From NCBI RefSeq assembly GCF_048564905.1, contig NC_133020.1:16773501-16837500 (forward strand): a stretch of DNA of 64,000 bases, in the 5' to 3' direction. A program made the translations under genes and the position numbers. Position 1 is the stretch's first letter. Each line of letters opens with the position of its first letter. The stretch comes from Vicugna pacos (lineage: Eukaryota > Chordata > Mammalia > Artiodactyla > Camelidae). Below, one piece after another: positions 10,468-19,620 of the stretch. Below the pieces are notes generated by a model that worked only from the letters and a program-made list of their open reading frames with translations, had not been told where the DNA came from and did not search any database.

Positions 10468-13400
10468 CTACCCACACCCACACTCGTCAACCACCATGTC
10501 TTCATAATGCCGGAGAATGACATTGTCATCGTTGTCCTGATAGAGCATGGAAATGGGGGACAGCTTGGTGGGAATGCACACAGCCTGCGGAACCTCCGGG
10601 TCAACCGCGTGCATCAGCGCTTGCATGAAGGCGTAATTGGAGCTGTTGAGGGCAGTGGTCAGTGAGAAAGGACAATCTCCATGGCAGTAATTTGCCATGA
10701 AACCCTTGGGGGCAATGATCCACTTGTGCCAACCCAGGTCCCGGAAGTTGATGAAGAGCTGGTGCCGGTGGCAGAGGCTCTTGCAGGAAGCCCGAGAGGC
10801 AGGGATGGCCGCCCTCCTGGTGCGGGAAGAAGGGCGGCACTGCTCCGGGTGGAGGGTCACCACCAGCAGAGAAGCGTGAAGAGAACGTCTCAGTCTGGCG
10901 CAGGTGTCCTCAAGCTGAAAATCCTCCCCAGAGGCTCTCTCTCCTTTGACCAGTATCTCTAGGAATAAACCTAAGTTCTTCCCAGAGTGATGACTCCTCT
11001 TGATCACATCCAGCAGGTTAAAGTGAAGGACCCCTTGAGGCCGTGGTACTGACTGCAGTACAAACACTTTACCCGTCTTGGGGGTGGCCTGGCCCTGCAC
11101 ATGTGGCTCCTGCACCAGGGACAGAGCCAATTCCAGTTCTGGTCCCAGGCTATAGTAAGTGTTGGGCCCCAAGTCCAGGCCCAGCTGGGCCATCGTGAAC
11201 TGCTCCCTGCCACTAATGGCAGGCAGGTTAAAGGAAAGAAGCCTCTTTAGGCAGCAGGAGGCTTGGGAAGGGCTCTTGGAGTAAAGAAAGAAACCTAGTT
11301 GGGAACAGAGAGATGTGAGAGTCACCATAACATATTTTATTTCCCATCCACCTACACGGTACAAATGTCCAATATTATATGCTTATCCACACACACAGAA
11401 CCAGGGCGGGGAATTACCAGTTATAGCCAAGCCCTACCACGTGGGACGATTTGTTCCACTCACTCATTTATGGTTCTTATCCTCATATCTGCAGGTCCCT
11501 GAGGGGTCCTGAATAGCATTTAGAAGGTCTGTAATCTTGCATGGGAAAAAGAATTACATCTGTATTTTTGCTAAACTCTAGTAAGTAGAATTTAGCATTT
11601 CTTTGAATTATGAATATAACTGAAAACAAATAGGCTTTTGTTTTCAACATATAGGCTACAAATCCCAATAATATTATAAGGGCCTGTGACACTGTCAACC
11701 AATAAAAACCATAGGCATGTGCATACATTAAGTTGTTACAAATTATCTTAAAATAACATTTATGCTCAAACTACATTTTCTGATTTATGCTCAAACTACT
11801 TTAAATAAATGGTATTCCCTAGATCTTATCTGTTGCATTGATAAAGCATCATACACGTTACTATATGTACATTTGTTTTTAAAATATTTTTGTAAATGTA
11901 TTTCAATATTTAATTAATTTCTTTCAAAATTCTAAATATTTTATCTCAGGCGGGCAAACCATTATTCTGAGAAGGGGTTTAGTGGCTTCAACAGAACTGC
12001 CAAAGGGGCCCATGGTACAAAAATGTTTAAAAACATTCAAATCGCTTATGTTTTATCTTTAGGTAATTCTTACCTAAAGCCCACAGTTTTCAATGTCAAT
12101 AATTTCTAGTCTTGTATCTTTGAATACTACTCCCATCTCACTGAATATTGAGATGCAATGTGATTCTTCAGTTTCTCCACATGGACCCCGTTCTCTGCAT
12201 CTTTCTTATTTGGGTTGGTGGGGAGGTAATTGGATTATTTATTTATTTATTTATTTTAACATTTTTTATTGATTTATAATCATTTTACAATGTTGTGTCA
12301 AATTCCAGTGTTCAGCACAATTTTTCAGTCATACATGGACATATACACACTCATTGTCACATCTTTTTCTCTGTGTGGATTATTTATTTTTAATGGACGT
12401 ACTGGGGGTTGAACTCAGGACTTCATGTATGCTAAGCATGCCCTCTACCACTTTGCTATACCCTCTCTCCACTCAGTAAGTTTCTATTTTTAAAGAGATT
12501 ACTGTCAAAGTGTGGGGAAGTGAGAAACTCTCATATACTCCTGGTGGGATATAAACTCTGGAGGACATTTTGCTTTACATCAAAAGTATATATGTTTGTG
12601 TGTGTGTGCGTGTGTGTGTGTATACTTTTTTTAATGGAGGTACTGGAGATTGAACATACACATGCATGCTAAGCAGGCACTCTACTACTGAGCTATACCC
12701 ACCCCTCCTACAACAAAAAGTGCCTAGCAGGGAGGGTATAGCTCAAGCGGTAGAGTGCCTGCTTAGCATGCACAAGGTCCTCAGTTCAATCCCCAGTACC
12801 TCCTCCAAGTATAAATAAACCCAATCACCCCCTTCCCTCAGTAAAGCAAAAAGTGCCTACTATTTGATTAAATTACCCTCTAAGAATTTATCCTAGGGAA
12901 ACAAGAGAAAAAAATGCACACACACAGACACACACAAAACGGATATAAATCTGCACTATTTATAATATCTATTCCCATCAACAGGGCATCAGTTACATAA
13001 ATTATAGCATGTCTGTGTAATGGAATATCATGTAAACATAAAAATGGCGGTAAGTTGACTATTTGTTCTGGCTTGTACAACATGTTTATAATATTGGAGG
13101 AATATATGGTATGATCCCATCTATTTAAAAAACAAGTTTATATTATATATATGCAAAGAAGAAAATTCTGGAAGAATTATTATTAATGGTGGTTTTCTCT
13201 AGGGGGAGGGTTAGGGAGGAGCGATGATGAGATTGTGAGATCTTTTTCCTGTACCATTTGATAGAATTTTGATTGTCACAAAAATCATGTTTCCCCCCAT
13301 GGGGGAGGGAAGGGAGTAACCTCAGCTACTTCCTGCTCTCTCCTTGGAAACCCCTTCACAGCTAGCTCCCCTGACCGCATAACCTTCCTCCAGGAATTGT

Positions 13401-14643
13401 CCCTGAGTCCCCAGCCCCAAGGCTTTGAACCTCTGACATGATACTTAGCACAGTCTATGGAAGTCACCTGTTTGCCCTCTCTCTTTTATAAACTCTTAAA
13501 GAGCAGACTTTAATCTCTGCTCTCTTGGTGTTACACCGTTCCCAGCACTTAGGAGGTATCCGGATCAATGCTTCTGGGACAAATTAGTGCTCAAACCTTA
13601 TTTCCAGTTGTAAAACTGACCAACCAGGGCTCTCAATTCCACATCTGAACCACCTGGGAGGCTACATAGACATGCAGATTACAACACCCATCTCGGACTC
13701 TGAATAAGAATCCGGTGGGAGAGGGAGGCTGGGGACTCCACCTCTAACAGCTGACCGAGGTGAGTTCTGGTGGGTGGTCGGTTTGTCAAATTACTGAATG
13801 ACGCTCCCTCAGGTCCTCGTCTGAAGGGTAAGACAATGGTGTGTATTATGGCTCTATATTTACAAAGCCAGTATCAGCCTTTTCCACCCAATAAAAGAAA
13901 TGGGGAGGTGTGGGGAGGGGAAGCGAGACTTGTGCAAACTGAGCTCTAAATTCCAGTCCCCTGCTTGCCCTACCGAAGACACCACGATGTGAAAATTGTG
14001 GGCTGAAGAGTGGGAGACCAAGCCCTACCTGCATCCTCACCCCTCCCACCTAAACGGTCGCACAAAGCTGTCGATTCAGAAAAAACGCATCCTGAATCCT
14101 GGCTTTGTTCAGGCACCAGCGGTATGATCTTGAATAGGTTACAGGTTATCCACAGTCTGAGCCTCAATTTCCTTATTGTCAAAAACTTAATAAGAATATC
14201 TGCCTTCCTCTCAGGGCTGAGGGTGGGATTAAATAAATTAAAATATGTAAATAAGATAAAATACGCACAGGGCCTTCCACGAACCTCTCAGTAATTGTTA
14301 CGTCCCCCTCCCCCCTTCCTTCGCACCGCCCCCCCCCGCCAGACCCTCGTCCGGGAAACACTCGGACATGCTTACCTCGATCCGGGAGAAGCCGGAGTAC
14401 GTTCCCACGGACACCCAGCTCCTGCACGGAGCATAAGTCTTGAGAGACACCAGTGGTTGCTGCTGCCTCTTGATCCTGGAAAATTCGCTTCAAGATAGAA
14501 GGCACAGGCTGGAACTTCTTGGGTGAAGGCACCTTGTCTAAGCCTAAAAACTGGAGAAAGACATGTTCTTGGAACTGTAAGGTCTGGCCCAAGGCCAGAG
14601 CTAACAGGAGGCCGAGCGCCAGGCCTGGCAGGGCAGGAAGCAT
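10468..14643 (-). CDS. GDF3: Growth differentiation factor 3 (GDF3), two coding exons
   Basis: Secreted TGF-beta superfamily ligand (BMP/Vg1-like) of pluripotent cells and the early embryo; in the family it signals with Cripto-type co-receptors and modulates BMP signalling. Coding exon 1 is 14643-14376 (268 nt, phase 1, donor GTAAGC). Exon 2 is 11294-10468 (827 nt, acceptor CTAG, stop TAG at 10470-10468). Together they give 364 residues, the human length. Seen: hydrophobic signal peptide (residues 1 to about 19, [19 protein letters not shown]), latency propeptide, RTRR furin-type site at about 247-250, then a 114-residue cystine-knot domain beginning AAIPAS and ending DECGCG. The usual CC pair is VC (VCIPTKLSP), so the inter-chain cysteine is absent, as is known for GDF3. 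NSS in the mature domain is a possible N-glycosylation site. The propeptide reads FNLPA, with no sequon, where human (from memory) has FNLSA. The ATG has G at -3. The 3.1-kb intron holds SINEs and L1 pieces. Confidence 0.97.
12215..12470 (-). mobile_element. Camelid SINE in GDF3 intron, split by an L1 tail
   Basis: The tail part (GGTGGGGAGGTAATTGGATT, 12215-12244) and head part (12376-12470, GGGGGTTGAACTCAGG, inverted A box) belong to one antisense SINE separated by the L1 piece at 12245-12375. It is in the same orientation as GDF3. Confidence 0.8.
12245..12375 (-). mobile_element. L1 3' end inserted in a SINE
   Basis: Antisense L1 tail (TTTTATTGATTTATAATCAT, AATGTTGTGTCAAATTCCAG). The 14-mer TGGATTATTTATTT occurs at 12231-12244 and 12376-12389 as its target-site duplication. 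Confidence 0.82.
12594..12621. repeat. (TG)n microsatellite
   Basis: TG run with one CG interruption, within the GDF3 intron. Confidence 0.85.
12630..12708 (-). mobile_element. Camelid tRNA-derived SINE (short)
   Basis: AATGGAGGTACTGGAGATTGAA and CTACTACTGAGCTATACCC; missing a few bases between the boxes. Confidence 0.85.
12727..12843 (+). mobile_element. Camelid tRNA-derived SINE
   Basis: GGGTATAGCTCAAGCGGTAGAG and AGTTCAATCCCCAGTACCTCC with a CCCAATCACCCCC tail. It faces the neighbouring SINE at 12630-12708, so the pair can fold back. Confidence 0.92.
13291..14064. other. GDF3 intron, mostly unassigned; hAT-like relic
   Basis: 13620-13745 resembles a MER5/MER20-type hAT relic (CTCTCAATTCCACATCTGAA ... 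CCACCTGGGAGG). The rest is not recognised. Confidence 0.4.
14065..14290 (+). mobile_element. MIR SINE relic in the GDF3 intron
   Basis: CCTCAATTTCCTTATTGTCAAA and CAGGGCTGAGGGTGGGATTAAAT are MIR core and tail motifs. It ends about 80 bases from the exon 1 donor. Confidence 0.75.
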
Positions 14644-14707
14644 GGCCCCCGAGCTGAGGCAAAGCTGGCTGGTCGGGCCGGAGGGAGCTCTAGCGTCTGA
14701 CTGCCCA

Positions 14708-14760
14708 GCAATTCAGGTGCTGCTAATTTATCTGACGTCAGATAATCAGGTGTGAATTGC
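14708..14760 (-). promoter_or_regulatory. GDF3 proximal promoter: CRE/GATA palindrome with flanking E-boxes
   Basis: TTATCTGACGTCAGATAA at 14728-14745 is an 18-bp perfect palindrome. It contains a full CRE (TGACGTCA, CREB/ATF site) whose arms form a GATA-type motif on each strand (TTATC/GATAA). It is flanked by two direct CAGGTG E-box motifs (14714-14719, 14747-14752) and by the inverted pair GCAATTC (14708-14714) and GAATTGC (14754-14760). The block lies about 85-115 bases upstream of the GDF3 ATG, where a core promoter is expected. The motifs are seen directly; their use is inferred. Confidence 0.55.
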
Positions 14761-15179
14761 TCTCTTCCCAGCTCCTCAAAGGCAATTGGATATGAAAGGA
14801 CAGAATTTTTTTCTCTTCCCTAGCTCTACTCTTCCAGGGGGAAAAAAAAAAAAAAGAAGATTGCCAATGCACAGACCTAACTGCAACAATCGGAGATTGT
14901 CAGCAGGAGACAGAGCAGAAAGGATATGTTTGTTAAGCACCTATTATGCGCAGGGCGCTGAGATGGGTACCAGGAACAGATGATTAGTGATGGTTAAGTC
15001 TTGTCATTCAGTCTAATTAGACAAACCCACAGGTAGATTTCCACTAGACAATATCCACAGCCAGGTGGGAAACCAAACCAAGGAGAGGGAAGTCCTCCCA
15101 GGGAGGTCGGTCTACCCTCCCCATCTGTTTTTAGCTGTTAAGAGGGACTGAGTTCTCTTCGTCTGACTTTGCCCTTCTC
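14761..15179. other. GDF3 upstream flank, no recognised element
   Basis: Contains a poly-A at 14840-14853; nothing else identified. Confidence 0.45.
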
Positions 15180-15400
15180 GAGTAAAAGTCAGAAGTCTGA
15201 CTGGATTATTTCTGGTTTCATTACTCATTAGCTCTATGATATTGGCCATGTCACTTAATCTTCCTAAATTTTTGTTTTTTTCAATCGAAAAGAAAAACTG
15301 ACCTTCTAATTTGCCATAGGAATGTGATGAGATGATGTGTTTAAAGCACTCGGCACAGCAGCCTGGCCAATGGACCACACGGTGTTCACAGAGGAGAAAA
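15180..15400 (+). mobile_element. MIR SINE relic
   Basis: TCATTACTCATTAGCTCTATGA, CATGTCACTTAATCTTCCTAA and GTTTAAAGCACTCGGCACAGC in MIR order. Confidence 0.75.
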
Positions 15401-15724
15401 ACTTCAACACTTAGTAGGCATTTTTCAGTAAGGCATTCGGGGCTTGAAGGAACTACCCCTGAAACGGCACGCAGGTTACTGAGCAGTTGAGTATGGTAGC
15501 ATCTATCAATTTCTGCTTTGGTTTTTATTTTGTTTTGGCCAAACTCCTATAAAATTTTTCAAATGCTGTACGCTGTAGGAGAATTAGTTTGTCTGTGCCA
15601 AAATAATTTTCAAGCTTTTTGAGAACAGGGACTTTATCATTTTGCAAACATTTTATTTTATACCACCTATTATAAGAACTTATTTCCCCCAAAGGAAAAA
15701 CAACATGTTGTATCTAATATGTAA

Positions 15725-16215
15725 CAGTTTCCCACCAACTACAGCATAAGATCTAAACTCCTTAGCCTGACACTTGAGGACTTTCTAGGTTTGGCCCCCA
15801 CATCCCTAGCCAGTCTCATTTCCTAACACCCACCATCATTGGTGTTAATGCTCTAATTTTTTTTTCATTGTTGTTTCCCTCACTTTTTAAAATTGAAGTA
15901 TAGTCAGTTTACAATGTTGTGTCAATTTCTAGTGTTAACGCTCTATCGATACTGATGTATTTTTAGTTCCCCTAGGAGCTCCACTCATTTCAGCCTTTGC
16001 ACAGCCCAAGTTCAAAGGCCACTTCTACTGCAAAGGCTTCCCTGACTCAACAAAACAGATTTAGATACCTCTTCTTTCTCCCACTGAGCTCTGACTGGGC
16101 ATCTGAGACAGCGCCAATCACAGTGCATCACACTGTGTTTCTCCTGTGTCCCTCCCAGATAGTACACTCCTTAGGGGTTGGAATCATGTCTTTTCATTTA
16201 AGTATCTTAAGTAAC
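15725..16215 (-). mobile_element. L2 LINE relic, split by an L1 tail
   Basis: CCTAGCCAGTCTCATTTCCT, CAGCCTTTGCACAGCCCAAG, AAGGCTTCCCTGACTC and TAGTACACTCCTTAGGGGTTGG are the L2 3' end in antisense. The order is interrupted at 15856-15931. Confidence 0.75.
15856..15931 (-). mobile_element. Short L1 3' end inserted in the L2
   Basis: AATTGAAGTATAGTCAGTTTACAA in antisense. Flanked by GTGTTAATGCTCTA (15842-15855) and GTGTTAACGCTCTA (15932-15945), one mismatch in 14. Confidence 0.82.
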
Positions 16216-16254
16216 TTCTATTTAAGTATCTTTCATTTTAAATCTTAAGAACGG

Positions 16255-16553
16255 GGAGCAGGGAGTTATTGTTTCAAGGGTACAGAGTGTGTGTTCTGCA
16301 AGATGAAAACCATTCTGGAGATGGATCTCAGTGATGGGAGCTCAGTGTATAAATGTACTTAATGAACGTGCTTTATGCCACTCAACTGTCGCTTATGAAT
16401 GATTAAATCAATCAGTTTTGTGTTGTGTGCATTTTACCACAATTTTAAAAAGTGAATTTAGAAAACACCACTGTCCTTTGATCAGCACTCCACTTCTAGA
16501 ATATTATTCTATGCCACTAGGATATAAGCTACAAAAGAGCAAGGAAAAATGAG
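16255..16553 (+). mobile_element. L1 3' end plus MIR piece, copy A of a local duplication
   Basis: GGAGTTATTGTTTCAAGGGTACAG ... GTGCATTTTACCACAATTTT (L1 3' end), then CCTTTGATCAGCACTCCACTTC and TAAGCTACAAAAGAGCA. The same mosaic, in the same order, recurs at 18150-18440. Confidence 0.75.
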
Positions 16554-16834
16554 GTGCCTTTTCCACCAAGTATCTCCACTGTGGAGGGAAGTGTCTACCA
16601 GGTAGGAAACATTCAATACCTATCTGTGCAACAAATAAATGGAGGAATGAATTGGTGCTACTTCCGAAGGTTTCCCGCTTCTAGAGCCATGTTTTCTCCA
16701 TTCCCACTTCTCCCATCTCCTCCTATTTGCATCCTACTTAACGCTTTTAATCTACAATCCCCACCTGTTTTAGTGATAAGTGTGGGTTGCATTTTGATTT
16801 CCTTTGTTTAACTTCTCTTATTTAAAGTCAGAAA

Positions 16835-17050
16835 TCAGACTAACCGGTTTAAATTCTGGTTCCATCACTGATTAGCTGAGTGATCACAGGCAAATCACTC
16901 AACTGTGAAGTGAGAATAAGACATTCTTTGCTAAGGTGCTGAGGGGATCTGAAGAGCTAATACCTATGCAAAACTCAGGACAATGCCTGCCAAATGGTGA
17001 GCACTCAATCCAAGCTAGGTGATAGTCATTATTATTGTCATTATTATTTA
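16835..17050 (+). mobile_element. MIR SINE relic
   Basis: TTCTGGTTCCATCACTGATTAGCTG, CAGGCAAATCACTCAACTG and ATGGTGAGCACTCAATCCA, a long MIR copy. Confidence 0.85.
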
Positions 17051-17245
17051 TTAAAGTGGCATTTGATCAAGGGAAAGAAAGCAATAACTGAGTGTGTGCA
17101 GGCACCCCATATAGCAGAAAAAGCAAGCAGGGGTGGGGGGAATCTGAGTTAATAAGTCACCCTGTATTTCTTGGAGGATTCATTCAACCTTTTTGATACA
17201 TACCCAGGCGTTTTACCTATAAAATCTCAACACTAAATCCAACGT

Positions 17246-17370
17246 TTTTTGGGGGTTTTTGGTGGTAGGGGAGGCAATTAAGTTAATTTACTTTTAGAGG
17301 GGTTGGGGATTGAACCCAGGACCTCCTGTATGCTATGTGCTCTACCACTTGCGCTATCCCCTCTCCCCTG
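17246..17370 (-). mobile_element. Camelid tRNA-derived SINE
   Basis: GGGGAGGCAATTAAGTTAATTT tail, GGGGATTGAACCCAGGACC, and an inverted A box altered to CACTTGCGCTATCCCC. Confidence 0.9.
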
Positions 17371-17454
17371 AGTTTGACCTTCTTTAAGGGTTCTACAAAC
17401 AAAAACACTCTCATTCTGGATTTTCAGCCCAAATTAGAAAACCAACAGTAAGAC

Positions 17455-17610
17455 AATATAGCTAAATAATATAGAACCAGTTCTGAAGTCATGGACCTAG
17501 ATAAAAATCCTAGCTGATGGGCTATGGGGTCCTGGACAAATTGTTTCTCTGGCCTTTGGTTTTGTAATCAATAAAATGAGGACTATATCAGTCCAGCAGA
17601 ATTATTGTCA
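17455..17610 (+). mobile_element. MIR SINE relic
   Basis: GGTCCTGGACAAATTGTTTCTC and AATAAAATGAGGACTATA are recognisable MIR core words. Confidence 0.6.
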
Positions 17611-17761
17611 TCATAAGCATAAAAAATATTCAGACTTCATAGTAAAAAAAAAAAGGCAAATTAAAGCAATGAAATGTCTTTGTCTAATCAATTAGCAAGA
17701 TGAAGACAAGACAATAGCTTGTGTAGATGAGGGAGCAAGGAAATAAATGCTGAGGGGAGGC

Positions 17762-17885
17762 TATGGAGGGTATAGCTCAAGTGGTAGGGCACATACTTAG
17801 TCTTCACAAGGTCTGGGGTTCAATCCCCAATATCTCCTTGAAAACTAAATAAGTAACCCTAATTACCACCAAAGTAAAAAAAAAA
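17762..17885 (+). mobile_element. Camelid tRNA-derived SINE
   Basis: GGAGGGTATAGCTCAAGTGGTAG, GGGGTTCAATCCCCAATATC and a CCTAATTACC tail. Confidence 0.92.
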
Positions 17886-17979
17886 ATTTTTTTTTAAGAA
17901 ACAAATATTATTACAGTTAGCTCTGGAATATACATTAATATAGCTTACCTAGAATAAAAGTTTGCAATATATAATAAAA

Positions 17980-18070
17980 ATTTTTTTTAATGGAGGTGCT
18001 GGGGATTGAACCCAGGAGACCTCATGCATACTAAGCAAGCACTCTACCACTGAGCAATACCCACCCCCTC
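17980..18070 (-). mobile_element. Camelid tRNA-derived SINE
   Basis: TTTAATGGAGGTGCTGGGGATTGAACCCAGG in pieces, and CACTCTACCACTGAGCAATA; head only. Confidence 0.92.
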
Positions 18071-18084
18071 TTACATGAGGGAAC

Positions 18085-18465
18085 TAGAGTAGTCAAATTC
18101 ATAGTGACAAGAGCAGAATAGGGGTTGGCAGGGGTTGGGGGAGGAGAGGATAGGGAATGAGGAGTTATTGTTTAATGGATACAGAGCTTTTGTTTTGCAA
18201 TATAAAAGCAGTTCTGGAAATTGATGGTAGTTATGGTAGCACAATGTGAAGGTACTTAATGCCACTGAACTGTACATTTAAGAATGATTTAATGATTATT
18301 TTTCTATTATATGCATTTTACCACTATTTTAAAAATAAATTAAAAAAATACTCGTCCCCTTTGATCAGCAATGCCACTTTTAGAGTATTATTCTAAACCA
18401 CTAGACTGTAAGCTACAAAAGAGCAGGGACAAATGATAGCTACTTGATAAATATTTGTTGAGTGA
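18085..18465 (+). mobile_element. L1 3' end plus MIR, copy B of a local duplication
   Basis: GGGTTGGCAGGGGTTGGGGG, GGAGTTATTGTTTAATGGAT and TGCATTTTACCACTATTTT (L1), then CCTTTGATCAGCAATGCCAC, then MIR text CTAGACTGTAAGCTACAAAA ... GATAAATATTTGTTGAG. Parallels 16255-16553 piece by piece. Confidence 0.78.
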
Positions 18466-18539
18466 GTTAAGTAATGGGAATGGATGAAGAATTACAAATG
18501 TATTATTTTAGTATTATTCATTTATTTATTTATGTGTTT

Positions 18540-18680
18540 ATTTTAATTGAAGTACAGTCAGTTACAATGTGTCAATTTCTGATGTACAGCATAATGTCCC
18601 AGGCATGCATATATATATACATATATTCATTTTCATATTCTTTTTCACTAAAGGTTATTATAAGATACTGAATAGTATTA
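18540..18680 (-). mobile_element. L1 3' end, antisense
   Basis: TTGAAGTACAGTCAGTTACAATG ... TTCATATTCTTTTTCACTAAAGG. GTATTATTCATTTA before and GTATTATTTATTAT after look like an imperfect target duplication. Confidence 0.85.
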
Positions 18681-18689
18681 TTTATTATA

Positions 18690-19040
18690 GAGAAGACTTA
18701 GAACCAATCTGACTGTACAGTAGTTAATGCATTATGGCACACCCATAAGTTTTATTATTACTCAGCCATAAATAACACTGTAAGAGAACATTTAATAGCA
18801 TAGAATCTTAGCCATGAAAAACTTATCCTTAATAATTTAAGCAAAGAAAAAAAAGAGCAGATTTTGAAATATATAGAAAATAACCCAATTTTATAAAAAA
18901 TACATTCAGAAAAAAATCTGGAAAGATCATTATCAATACATTAACGATTGCTATTTCCTAGTAATTTTTTGTAAATTTCTATATTTTTCAAATTTTGATA
19001 AGAAGTGGTTTTTAATTTTATTATCAGAAAAAAAGTTACT
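18690..19040 (+). mobile_element. Old L1M fragment
   Basis: GCACACCCATAAGTTTTATTATTACTCAGCCATAAAT and the later AAAGATCATTATCAATACAT read as a degraded L1 3' part. Confidence 0.5.
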
Positions 19041-19059
19041 TAAACAAAAAAAACAGCGT

Positions 19060-19620
19060 AGTCATGCCAAAGGAGTCAAGGGGGGCAGAACACAGCCGTT
19101 AAAGAAATGACACAGCAATTAGCACCAAGATGGCAGAAAAATCAACTTCCAATAGAACCTGAGGCCCAAGATGGCGGGAGATTTGACCTCCAGTGGCCCT
19201 TGAGCTTCATTATATACATTGTAATGTACTAGCATGGTGAATGACACACCCACAAGTGCCAGTTCCAAAACTAACCAAAGGAGGTCAAAGAAAGGGCGGT
19301 GGCCTAATTCCTGGGAGTCCCCACCCCTTCCCCAAAGTAGTTGAAATAATCCTCTCACTGGTTAGCATACAAAAACTAGCAACACCTGAGTGCCTCAAGG
19401 TCTCTCTCTCTCTCTCTTGCCTTCCAAGAAGCCATCACTCTGTTTATTGTGTATCTGCCTTTACTTTGACCAGCCTCCCCACCTCCCGCAACCCCAGGTA
19501 CATCTCTCTAAATAAAGCTACTTTTACTCAACTATGGCTGGCTCTTGAATTCTATCCTGCAAGAAGCTAAGGACCCTCACTTGCCTGGGCATGTCCTAGG
19601 GACTCAACCGAGACCTGGAA
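19060..19620 (+). mobile_element. LTR fossil, ERV1-like
   Basis: CCAAGATGGCGGGAG, a CT-rich tract, AATAAA near 19512 followed by CTACTTTTACTCAACTATGG and a U5-like GGACCCTCACTTGCCTGGGC. This is the usual layout of a gammaretrovirus-type LTR. No internal genes follow, so it is probably a solo LTR. Edges are approximate. Confidence 0.6.
19401..19417. repeat. (TC)n tract inside the LTR fossil
   Basis: Short pure TC run. Confidence 0.85.

Larger units (their letters stand above)
12490..13290 (+). mobile_element. Old L1M fragment in the GDF3 intron
   Basis: GGAAGTGAGAAACTCTCATATA ... TGGTGGGATATAAACTCTGG, then TAAGAATTTATCCTAGGGAAAC and TGATCCCATCTATTTAAAA. Colinear L1 text interrupted by the SINEs at 12630-12708 and 12727-12843. 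Confidence 0.7.

Noticed and set aside
10601-10962. Overlapping frames on both strands inside GDF3 exon 2
   Set aside because: High-GC shadow frames; no independent features.
14372-14662. Alternative minus-strand frame over GDF3 exon 1
   Set aside because: Shadow of GDF3 in another frame; only the frame starting at 14643 gives the GDF3 signal peptide and splices in frame to exon 2.
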